Shown: in pieces, positions 1-5,282 of the stretch
Layout of the letters: each line of letters opens with the position of its first letter
Position numbering within the stretch: the stretch's first letter is position 1
Origin: Oscillospiraceae bacterium
GTDB taxonomy: Bacteria; Bacillota_A; Clostridia; Oscillospirales; Oscillospiraceae
Length of the DNA: 5,909 nt
Assembly: GCA_016302005.1 (NCBI GenBank)
Contig: JAEDOK010000100.1
Span: 1-5,909, forward strand
Direction: 5' to 3'
Translations under genes and position numbers: made by a program
Notes under the pieces: model-generated
What the model was told of the DNA's origin: nothing
Database searches by the model: none
The model's input: the letters and a program-made list of their open reading frames with translations, nothing else

Positions 1-48
1 ACCTTGCCAAGGTGGAGGTAGCGAGTTCGAGCCTCGTCACCCGCTCCA
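1..48 (+). tRNA. tRNA-Gly (anticodon GCC), 3' portion; 5' half lies outside the window
   Basis: Only the part from the anticodon stem onward is present. The anticodon loop is TTGCCAA at 4-10, with GCC at 6-8, closed by ACC (1-3) and GGT (11-13) and continuing into GG. A 5-base variable loop (16-20) is followed by the T arm: stem 21-25 with 33-37, loop TTCGAGC at 26-32. The 3' acceptor strand CACCCGC (38-44) predicts a 5' strand GCGGGTG, the usual start of bacterial tRNA-Gly(GCC). The discriminator is T45 and CCA is encoded at 46-48. The T stem has one G-T pair (21 with 37), otherwise all visible pairs are canonical. It decodes GGC/GGU glycine codons. It is transcribed toward, and converges with, the minus-strand genes. 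Confidence 0.93.
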
Positions 49-77
49 AAAAAACACGCTTCGGCGTGTTTTTTCTT
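49..77 (+). terminator. Rho-independent terminator of the tRNA-Gly transcript, symmetrical and probably bidirectional
   Basis: The stem ACACGC (54-59) pairs with GCGTGT (64-69) around a TTCG tetraloop (60-63). It is extended by A49-A53 pairing with T70-T74, so the T tract 69-74 follows the GC core. The hairpin starts directly after the CCA end of the tRNA. Read on the minus strand, the same structure is followed by seven T (complement of 48-54), so it can also stop transcripts arriving from the lipoprotein gene. Confidence 0.9.
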
Positions 78-84
78 ATATGTG

Positions 85-131
85 AAAAAGAAGGAACTCT
101 CCAACCGTGTAAGCGGATGGGGAGTTCCTTT
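85..131 (-). terminator. Rho-independent terminator of the minus-strand lipoprotein gene
   Basis: Bases 91-102 pair with 119-130 as a 12-pair stem (AAGGAACTC against GAGTTCCTT, then one T-G pair and two C-G pairs). The 16-base apical region 103-118 can form a further CCG/CGG mini-stem (105-107 with 114-116). On the minus strand the stem is followed by CTTCTTTTTC (complement of 84-93), a usable U tract. It lies only 4 bases beyond the stop codon of the gene at 135-1442, which it is placed to terminate. On the plus strand the tail TTTCTATT is weaker. Confidence 0.85.
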
Positions 132-134
132 CTA

Positions 135-1442
135 TTACGGTGTCTCCATTGTCTCCTCTGTCTCACTCGACGAGGATTCTATAGGCGGTTCCGTCGGAGG
201 CTCGTCGGTCGGCTCCGTCGATTCCGTAGACGTTGTGGGGATCTCGGTTTCTCCGCCGTTTTCGCCGTTCCCGGTATTTCCGCCGTTTCCGGCACCACCA
301 CCGTTCGCGGGTTCCTCCGGCGGCTGCTCCTCCGGCTCCGGTGTCGCGGGATAGGCACTTACATCCCAAAGATAGCCCGCTTCCGTCAGCTCCTTCGTCG
401 TCAGAAGCTGCAGTTCCGTCTCCTCCAGTTCCACGGAGCGCATTAGATCCACATAGTAGTAGTCCCCGTCCAAGCAGAGCAGATTCCAGTACCGTGCCGC
501 GCCGTCCAAGGTTCCGGTAACAATGCGGCAGTCCAAATTTGCCGTAATGCACTCGGAATAGAACACCGAGGCAAAGGACAGGCTGTGCGCCACGTTCTCA
601 CAGAGCAGACTGTAGGCAGGCATGGTCGGTTCCTCTTGCGTTATCGTATAGTCAAAGCGCTCCGTCAGGAAGCGGAACAGCAGCGTAACGCGGGAGGCTT
701 CATCCTTGCCCGTGCGAACATAGCTTGAGGCGGACGAAAGGGTCGTCGTGACCTTGCTTTGCAGAAGCCGAAGCGTTTCCCGTTCTGCGGGATAGAGAAA
801 GCGCAGCTCCAAAATACGCGTCTCCCCCTCGAGCGGGTAGACCTCTGCGGACAGCTCAGGCAGCGCCGTGACAAGCTCCGGATGCTCGATGCAGTAGCTG
901 CGGATGTAAGCGGCAAAATCCGTCGGCTCATAGTTTCGGATACGCAGCGTAAGCGCGGTGTCATAATTGACCAGTGCCTGCTGTATTTTCAGAAAGGCGC
1001 TGTTGTTGCCGTTGACGGTCACAATGGCGTCCACCTCGGCGGCGCTGCGGCGGAATACGATGCGCAGGGAGATCTCGCCCTCCTTTGCCGTCCCGCGCAG
1101 CTCATAGTCGGCATAGTCCACGGCGAAAGCGCCGATGGGCTCCTCCTCGGTGGCGTAGCGCACCGTCTCGGCAAGATCGGCGGAAATATCGCCATCATAA
1201 TTGCGCACTAAGATCGTGCCATGCTCCGTCCAGTCGCGGATGAAGGAAAGCACGGCGCCGCGCAGCTCATTTCTGCCGGTAACGACGGGCGGCTGTTCCT
1301 CCTCCGTCGGGGCAGGCTCCGGCATCGACTGCTCCACATGGTCCCGCACCGTCAGGGACTCGTCCTTGATCCACGCACCGTTGCAGGCGGTCAGCGAAAA
1401 AAGCAGACCGAGCAAAAGAAATAACGCGGTAAAACGCTTCAT
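135..1442 (-). CDS. Secreted lipoprotein with a degenerate transglutaminase-like domain and a disordered acidic C-terminal tail
   Basis: The 435-residue protein begins with Lys-Arg, a hydrophobic stretch (4-17) and the lipobox LTAC, so Cys20 should be lipidated and the protein held on the outer face of the membrane. Residues 21-55 are an acidic, Pro-rich linker. Residues about 60-240 contain no domain I recognise. Residues about 245-335 resemble the transglutaminase-like (cysteine protease fold) core: Cys281 sits at the catalytic cysteine position, VTG at 308-310 matches the usual following strand, and LDGDYYYVD (324-332) matches the strand carrying the catalytic Asp332. The usual HAWN motif reads RYWN (317-320), so the catalytic His is replaced by Arg and enzyme activity is doubtful. 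Residues 366-435 are low complexity: Pro/Glu, then Gly/Asn, then Thr/Ser/Glu/Pro. The start is supported by GGGAGG (complement of 1451-1456), 8 bases upstream of ATG. No clear promoter is visible; the gene is separated from the upstream membrane-protein gene by a 420-base repeat-filled gap. The lipoprotein call is secure, the fold assignment moderate, and the role unknown. Confidence 0.85.
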   Translation of the reverse strand: MKRFTALFLLLGLLFSLTACNGAWIKDESLTVRDHVEQSMPEPAPTEEEQPPVVTGRNELRGAVLSFIRDWTEHGTILVRNYDGDISADLAETVRYATEEEPIGAFAVDYADYELRGTAKEGEISLRIVFRRSAAEVDAIVTVNGNNSAFLKIQQALVNYDTALTLRIRNYEPTDFAAYIRSYCIEHPELVTALPELSAEVYPLEGETRILELRFLYPAERETLRLLQSKVTTTLSSASSYVRTGKDEASRVTLLFRFLTERFDYTITQEEPTMPAYSLLCENVAHSLSFASVFYSECITANLDCRIVTGTLDGAARYWNLLCLDGDYYYVDLMRSVELEETELQLLTTKELTEAGYLWDVSAYPATPEPEEQPPEEPANGGGAGNGGNTGNGENGGETEIPTTSTESTEPTDEPPTEPPIESSSSETEETMETP

Positions 1443-1509
1443 ATTGCCAACCTCCCATTGATTATTTCAACACGCCATCTCCCTGTAGGGCGGGGACAGT
1501 CATAAGCCG

Positions 1510-1530
1510 GTGCAGGAACTACCGGCTGCG
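1510..1530 (+). repeat. Companion repeat C, copy 1
   Basis: The 21-base sequence starting GTGCAGGAACTACCG recurs at 1635-1655 with one mismatch (G1525 against A1650). A shorter relative, GTGCAGAACTACCG, starts at 5126. Copies at 1635 and 5126 directly follow the hairpin module; this copy instead has no module to its left and lies 16 bases before a reversed module. Confidence 0.8.
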
Positions 1531-1546
1531 AACGAATTGACAGCCT

Positions 1547-1581
1547 GAGATTGCCACGGCGCGTTGCGCCTCGCAATGACA
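1547..1581 (-). repeat. REP-like hairpin module R, reversed copy
   Basis: Read on the minus strand it begins TGTCATTGCGAG and ends CGTGGCAATCTC. It folds on itself: ATTGC (1550-1554) pairs with GCAAT (1573-1577), and GGCGC (1558-1562) pairs with GCGCC (1566-1570) around a GTT loop. The 12-base ends are shared with the other modules while the tip sequence differs. Confidence 0.82.
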
Positions 1582-1598
1582 AAGATGGCAGCCAATCA

Positions 1599-1634
1599 TG
1601 TCATTGCGAGACCCCACCGGGGCGTGGCAATCTC
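1599..1634 (+). repeat. REP-like hairpin module R, forward copy
   Basis: It starts TGTCATTGCGAG and ends CGTGGCAATCTC, in inverted orientation to the copy at 1547-1581, 17 bases away, so the pair could form a long cruciform or RNA stem. Internally ATTGC (1603-1607) pairs with GCAAT (1627-1631), and the tip is CCCC (1612-1615) with GGGG (1619-1622). Companion repeat C follows directly. Confidence 0.82.
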
Positions 1635-1655
1635 GTGCAGGAACTACCGACTGCG
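1635..1655 (+). repeat. Companion repeat C, copy 2
   Basis: It starts at the base after module R and differs by one base from the copy at 1510-1530. The similarity to the 5126 copy continues past its end: GTACAAA occurs at 1655-1661 and at 5145-5151. Confidence 0.8.
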
Positions 1656-1862
1656 TACAAATTTGTTCGTCTGTACCGTCTGCCGCTTCGCGGTCGGCGG
1701 GGGGACGCTTGCGAGCGCCGCCTGTGGCGGAGAAAGCGAGCAAGAAGGAGTGGCAGGATCAAGGCGATTGGCAAGCGGGCTTCGCCCGCGCAGACAGAGC
1801 CGCTGATCCAACAGGACATGTCCCCGCCCTACAGGATTAAGTCTTATCGTCAAGAATCAGTA

Positions 1863-2738
1863 TTACAATTCAAACCGATCATAGCGTTTAAAGCCGTCGC
1901 CGAGGACCTGCTGGGCATCTTGCAGGATGATAAACGCCTCCGGGTCGATCCCCATGACCAGTTCCTTGAGCTGGGCAAGCTGTTTTTTCTTCACGGCACT
2001 CAGCAAAACATATTTATCGCTCCGCCTGTAAAACCCCTGTCCCTGCAGCAGCGTTACGCCCCGGTCGAGCTTGCCGTCGATGGCGGTAGCGATCTCCTCA
2101 AATTTGTCGGAGATGATGAGGGCTACCTTCGCGTAATCAAAGCCGTAAACGACCTTGTCAAGCACAACAGAAGATAGGTAAAGCGTTACTATACTGTAAA
2201 GGGTATTGGTAAACTGCCGATAAACGATACCGGTCGCGGCAGCGATCATAAGGTCCATGCAGAGCATGATCTTGCCGATGGGGAAATTGCGGAATTTGAG
2301 CTTGAGCAGGCGTGCCACGATGTCCGTGCCGCCGGTGGACGCGCCCGCGAGGAAGACCACGCCAAGTCCGGCACCGACCGCCACGCCGCCGAAGATCGCG
2401 GCAACGAGGGGATCCATCTGCACGACGGGCAAAATCTTTGCAAACAGGTCAAACCCGACGGAGGAGATCAGCATACCGAACATGGAGCCGAAGAAGAAGT
2501 ATTTCCCGATTTGCCGGTAGCCGAAGAAGAACAACGGAATGTTAATCATCGCGCTCAGGATACCGACGGTCAGCCATTTGGACTGTGTCGCATAGACAAT
2601 AAGCATAGCAATGCCGGACACGCCGCCGCAGTTGATGCCGCTCGGCTCCAAAAACAGGTCAAAGCCGAGGGCGAATAGGGTACTGCCGAAAAAAATCATC
2701 AGAATGTTGCGAAGCATTTCTTTTTTCGTCTGTTTCAT
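1863..2738 (-). CDS. YitT-family integral membrane protein (YitT_membrane plus DUF2179)
   Basis: The 291-residue protein has the usual length and two-part layout of the YitT family. Hydrophobic segments at roughly 11-31, 37-55, 57-75, 78-100, 110-132, 155-172 and 178-195 place it in the cytoplasmic membrane. Family-typical motifs are EPSGINCGGVSGIA (31-44), the Gly-rich GASTGGTDIVARLL (132-145) and GFDYAKVALIIS (199-210). The C-terminal DUF2179 cytoplasmic domain spans about 220-285, with RGVTLLQGQGFY (226-237), IDPEAFI (264-270) and VLGDGF (278-283). The biochemical role of this family is not established; transport is often assumed. The ATG lies 4 bases after the stop of the topoisomerase A-subunit gene, so the two are very probably co-transcribed. 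The 420 bases downstream hold only repeats, with no obvious strong terminator right after the stop codon. The family call is secure. Confidence 0.93.
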   Translation of the reverse strand: MKQTKKEMLRNILMIFFGSTLFALGFDLFLEPSGINCGGVSGIAMLIVYATQSKWLTVGILSAMINIPLFFFGYRQIGKYFFFGSMFGMLISSVGFDLFAKILPVVQMDPLVAAIFGGVAVGAGLGVVFLAGASTGGTDIVARLLKLKFRNFPIGKIMLCMDLMIAAATGIVYRQFTNTLYSIVTLYLSSVVLDKVVYGFDYAKVALIISDKFEEIATAIDGKLDRGVTLLQGQGFYRRSDKYVLLSAVKKKQLAQLKELVMGIDPEAFIILQDAQQVLGDGFKRYDRFEL

Positions 2739-2742
2739 TGGC

Positions 2743-4986
2743 TTACAGCTCCATCAAGATCTGTTTTTCCTCCGCGTCCTCCTCCTTCAGCAAGGCACCT
2801 GCGGCGGGGATGGTACGGGTGCGGTAGCGGGCGGCGTTGACGATGCCGCTGTCCTCCAGAATCGCGGCTCGATGCACGGCCGCTTTCCGCTTCAGCGTCA
2901 TGACGGCGACGCCCTGCGTGGCGCGGGTCGCCTTTGGAGAAAGCTGCGCGGTCGAGAAGATCAGTGCGCGCCCTTCGGTAGAGTAAAGGACGAGCTGCTT
3001 TTCCTCCTTGCACAGGAAGACCGCTTTGAGGGGGCTCTTGTCGGAATAGGCTCCTGTCAGCTTGCGGCGGTTGGATTTCGTCGCGTAGGCGGGCAGTTCA
3101 ACCTTTGCGACCTTACCATTTTCATAAACGAAAAGGACAAAGCCCGTATAATCGCCGGGGAAGCAGACATCTATGACGCTCTCGCCCTCGTCAAAGCCTA
3201 ACTTCGCAGGTAGGTAATCTCCCAAAACGGACGCCTTGCTGTCGTCAAAATCGGCGCAGCGGGCTTTATAGACCTGATATTTGTCGGTAAAGACCAGCAG
3301 CTCGGCGGCGTTCGTCGTCTCGCAGGTGTATTTCAGCCCGTCGCCTTCCTTAAAGCGCTGCTCGCCGGACATGCGGAGCGACTGCGGCGTGATCTTCTTG
3401 AAGTAGCCCTCGCGGGAGACGAAAACTGTCACGGGATAATCGGGCAGCTCCTCTGTCTCCTCGGGCGGCTCCTCGTCGGAGTCGGCAGCGATGCCGGTTT
3501 TGCGCTCCTTGCCGTACTTCTCGGCGACGGCATCCAGCTCCTTGATAATCACATTGCGGAGCTTCTTCTCGCTCTTGAGCAGCTCCTCCAGCTCCGCGAT
3601 CTCGCGCTCCAAGCTGTCCACTTCCTGCGTCCGCTTGAGGATATATTCCTTATTGATGTTGCGCAGTTTGATCTCCGCGACAAATTCCGCCTGAATCTCA
3701 TCGATGCCGAAGCCGATCATTAAATTCGGCACGACCTCCGCGTCAGATTCCGTCTCGCGAATAATGCGGATCGCCTTGTCAATATCGAGCAGGATGCGCT
3801 TCAGACCCTTGAGCAGATGGAGTTTATCGGCTTTTTTCTGCTTTTGGTAGTAGACGCGGCGGCGGACGCATTCGGTGCGCCATGCGGTCCACTCCTCAAT
3901 GATCTCCCGCACGCCGAGCACCCGCGGCATGCCAGCAATGAGCAGGTTGAAGTTGCAGCCGAAGGAATCCGTCAGCGGCGTCGCGCGCATGAGCTTCTGC
4001 ATGAACTTGTCGGGATCCACGCCGCGCTTGAGGTCGATCGCCAGCTTCATGCCGGACAGATCCGTCTCGTCGCGCATATCGTTGATCTCGCGGATCTTGC
4101 CCGTCTTGATCAGCTCAGAGACCTTATCAACGATCGCCTCCGTCGTCGTGGAATAGGGGATCTCATAGATCTCGATGAGATTGCCCTCCTTGACATAGCG
4201 CCAGCGGGCGCGGATACGAATGCTGCCGCGACCGGTGCGGTAGATCTCCGCGATCTCCTCCGGTGTGTTGAGGATCTCACCGCCCGTGGAGAAGTCGGGC
4301 GCGGGCATATACTCCATCAGATCGCAGTCAGGGTTTTTGATCCACGCGGCAGTCGCCTTGCAGACCTCGCGGAGGTTAAACGAGCAGATGTTACTCGCCA
4401 TGCCGACCGCAATGCCCATATTCGCCGAGGCGAGAACGTTCGGGAAGGAGGTGGGCAGCAGGGTCGGCTCCTTCATGGTGCTGTCATAGTTGTCCACAAA
4501 ATCGACGGTCTCCGCGTCGATATCGCGGAAGATCTCGGCGCAGATCGGCTCTAACTTCGCCTCGGTATAACGCGAAGCGGCGTAAGCCATATCCCGGGAA
4601 TAGACCTTGCCGAAGTTGCCCTTGGAATCGACAAAGGGGGTCAGCAGCGCCTCGTTGCCCCGCGACAGGCGGACCATCGTCTCATAGATCGCCGCGTCGC
4701 CGTGGGGATTTAAGCGCATCGTCTGCCCGACGATGTTGGCGGATTTGGTTCTGCCGCCGTTCAGAAGCCCCATTTTATACATTGTGTATAACAGCTTCCG
4801 GTGCGAGGGCTTGAAGCCGTCGATCTCCGGAATGGCGCGGGAGACGATGACGCTCATCGCGTAGGGCATATAGTTGACCGTCAGCGTGTCGGTGATCGGC
4901 TGCTCCAGCACCTCCGCCCGCAGCCCCTCGACCCGCGACGTGTCAATGTTCTTCTTAATATCCTGTTCCTTTTTCTTTTTTGCCAT
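2743..4986 (-). CDS. parC: Type IIA DNA topoisomerase subunit A (ParC/GyrA family), likely topoisomerase IV
   Basis: The 747-residue protein cleaves and rejoins DNA together with the B subunit encoded upstream. The winged-helix part (about 30-145) has SRAIPEIDGFKPSHRKLLY (49-67), NPHGDAAIYE (93-102) and the catalytic tyrosine in SRYTEA (Tyr140). The tower (about 150-350) includes GIAVGMASNI (191-200), DFSTGGEI (231-238) and TGRGSIRIRA (251-260). A long coiled coil runs about 360-492, then an acidic linker (500-517). The C-terminal region (518-about 725) is compatible with a beta-pinwheel. The canonical GyrA box QRRGGKG is absent; QRFKEGDG (543-550) sits where it might be, which favours topoisomerase IV over gyrase. 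Conserved His of KYHPHGD is Asn93. ATG at 4986 is chosen because AAGGGA lies 7 bases upstream and the Lys-rich start MAKKKKE is natural; the frame stays open to 5121 but crosses repeat DNA. YitT follows 4 bases downstream. The family is certain; choosing parC over a second gyrA is an inference. Confidence 0.93.
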   Translation of the reverse strand: MAKKKKEQDIKKNIDTSRVEGLRAEVLEQPITDTLTVNYMPYAMSVIVSRAIPEIDGFKPSHRKLLYTMYKMGLLNGGRTKSANIVGQTMRLNPHGDAAIYETMVRLSRGNEALLTPFVDSKGNFGKVYSRDMAYAASRYTEAKLEPICAEIFRDIDAETVDFVDNYDSTMKEPTLLPTSFPNVLASANMGIAVGMASNICSFNLREVCKATAAWIKNPDCDLMEYMPAPDFSTGGEILNTPEEIAEIYRTGRGSIRIRARWRYVKEGNLIEIYEIPYSTTTEAIVDKVSELIKTGKIREINDMRDETDLSGMKLAIDLKRGVDPDKFMQKLMRATPLTDSFGCNFNLLIAGMPRVLGVREIIEEWTAWRTECVRRRVYYQKQKKADKLHLLKGLKRILLDIDKAIRIIRETESDAEVVPNLMIGFGIDEIQAEFVAEIKLRNINKEYILKRTQEVDSLEREIAELEELLKSEKKLRNVIIKELDAVAEKYGKERKTGIAADSDEEPPEETEELPDYPVTVFVSREGYFKKITPQSLRMSGEQRFKEGDGLKYTCETTNAAELLVFTDKYQVYKARCADFDDSKASVLGDYLPAKLGFDEGESVIDVCFPGDYTGFVLFVYENGKVAKVELPAYATKSNRRKLTGAYSDKSPLKAVFLCKEEKQLVLYSTEGRALIFSTAQLSPKATRATQGVAVMTLKRKAAVHRAAILEDSGIVNAARYRTRTIPAAGALLKEEDAEEKQILMEL
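2749..2752 (-). promoter_or_regulatory. Ribosome binding site of the YitT gene, inside the end of the upstream gene
   Basis: GGAG (complement of 2749-2752) lies 10 bases before the ATG ending at 2738, and is formed by the last codons of the topoisomerase A-subunit gene (ATG GAG CTG TAA). Its modest strength and the 4-base intercistronic gap suggest that ribosomes finishing the upstream gene help start this one. Confidence 0.65.
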
Positions 4987-4993
4987 AAGCTCA

Positions 4994-4999
4994 TCCCTT
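4994..4999 (-). promoter_or_regulatory. Ribosome binding site fixing the start of the topoisomerase A-subunit gene
   Basis: AAGGGA (complement of 4994-4999) lies 7 bases before the ATG at 4986-4984. It selects this start over upstream in-frame codons, which are not preceded by a comparable site and would translate repeat sequence. Confidence 0.75.
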
Positions 5000-5088
5000 T
5001 TTGAGAGAATTCGGTGGTGTACGATCCGTGAATCGTGAATAGGTAAAGTGCTCTGCGCGGATTGAAAAGTGCGAGGGTTTCCCTTCCA

Positions 5089-5125
5089 TGTTATTGCGAG
5101 CCGAGGAACGAGGCGTGGCAATCTC
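5089..5125 (+). repeat. REP-like hairpin module R, forward copy
   Basis: It begins TGTTATTGCGAG, one base different from the consensus TGTCATTGCGAG, and ends CGTGGCAATCTC. The basal ATTGC/GCAAT stem is kept but the tip is poorly paired. A C companion, GTGCAGAACTACCG with one base lost relative to the other copies, follows at 5126. Confidence 0.8.
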
Positions 5126-5161
5126 GTGCAGAACTACCGTGTTCGTACAAACCTATTGCCG

Positions 5162-5196
5162 GAGATTGCCACGTCGCTGCGCTCCTCGCAATGACA
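5162..5196 (-). repeat. REP-like hairpin module R, reversed copy
   Basis: Read on the minus strand it starts TGTCATTGCGAG and ends CGTGGCAATCTC. It is inverted relative to 5089-5125 and lies 36 bases away, so the two arms can pair over most of their length. Confidence 0.82.
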
Positions 5197-5282
5197 AACA
5201 GGATAGCCATCTTGTATCAACAAATCTGTCTCTTCACGCAGCACTATACACTATTCACCGTTCGCTATTCACTGCCTCTTTT

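Larger units (their letters stand above)
1482..1835. repeat. Composite 354-base intergenic repeat with perfect 17-base inverted ends
   Basis: This element fills most of the 420-base gap 1443-1862. Its left end CCTGTAGGGCGGGGACA (1482-1498) is the exact reverse complement of its right end (1819-1835). Inside are a direct repeat (1510-1530 and 1635-1655), two oppositely oriented hairpin modules (1547-1581 and 1599-1634), and a GC-rich right half with short perfect hairpins: 1683-1693 (CCGC/GCGG), 1718-1730 (CCGCC/GGCGG) and 1775-1789 (GCGGGC/GCCCGC). Inverted ends and lack of a coding frame fit a non-autonomous MITE-like or REP-like element. No target duplication is apparent (left flank GCCATCTC, right flank ATTAAGTC). 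Open frames crossing it are incidental. Confidence 0.75.
5027..5274. repeat. Nested intergenic repeat between the two topoisomerase genes
   Basis: The 296-base gap 4987-5282 has no gene. Its outer parts are imperfect inverted repeats: a GTGAAT-rich left arm (5027-5050, with GTGAATCGTGAATAGG) and a right arm (5242-5274) whose reverse complement contains CGGTGAATAGTGTATAGTG. Inside lie two R modules in opposite orientation (5089-5125 and 5162-5196) and a C companion. The layering, one repeat pair inside another, suggests successive insertions or a composite element. I found no convincing promoter on the minus strand here. Confidence 0.6.

Noticed and set aside
12..446. 144-residue open frame on the plus strand
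   Set aside because: It begins inside the tRNA, crosses two terminators and then runs antisense to the lipoprotein tail; its Arg-rich composition is the shadow of that GC-rich gene.
759..1211. 150-residue open frame on the plus strand
   Set aside because: It is wholly antisense to the lipoprotein gene, which has a signal peptide, ribosome binding site and terminator, and it shows no recognisable domain.
1443..1481. Possible minus-strand promoter just upstream of the lipoprotein gene (AT-rich TTGAAATAAT)
   Set aside because: No -35 element at a suitable distance could be matched, so I do not call a promoter.
1510..1655. Possible CRISPR array because of spaced direct repeats
   Set aside because: There are only two 21-base copies with one mismatch, the sequence between them is itself repetitive, and no cas gene is visible.
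1551..2177. 208-residue open frame on the plus strand
   Set aside because: It starts inside a hairpin repeat and continues antisense to the clearly identified YitT-family gene.
3817..4554. 245-residue open frame on the plus strand
   Set aside because: It is entirely antisense to the conserved tower and coiled-coil parts of the topoisomerase A subunit; an antisense frame this long is expected by chance in GC-rich coding DNA.
4987..5121. 45-residue N-terminal extension of the topoisomerase A subunit
   Set aside because: The extension would translate repeat sequence. The ATG at 4986 has a good ribosome binding site and gives a normal N terminus.
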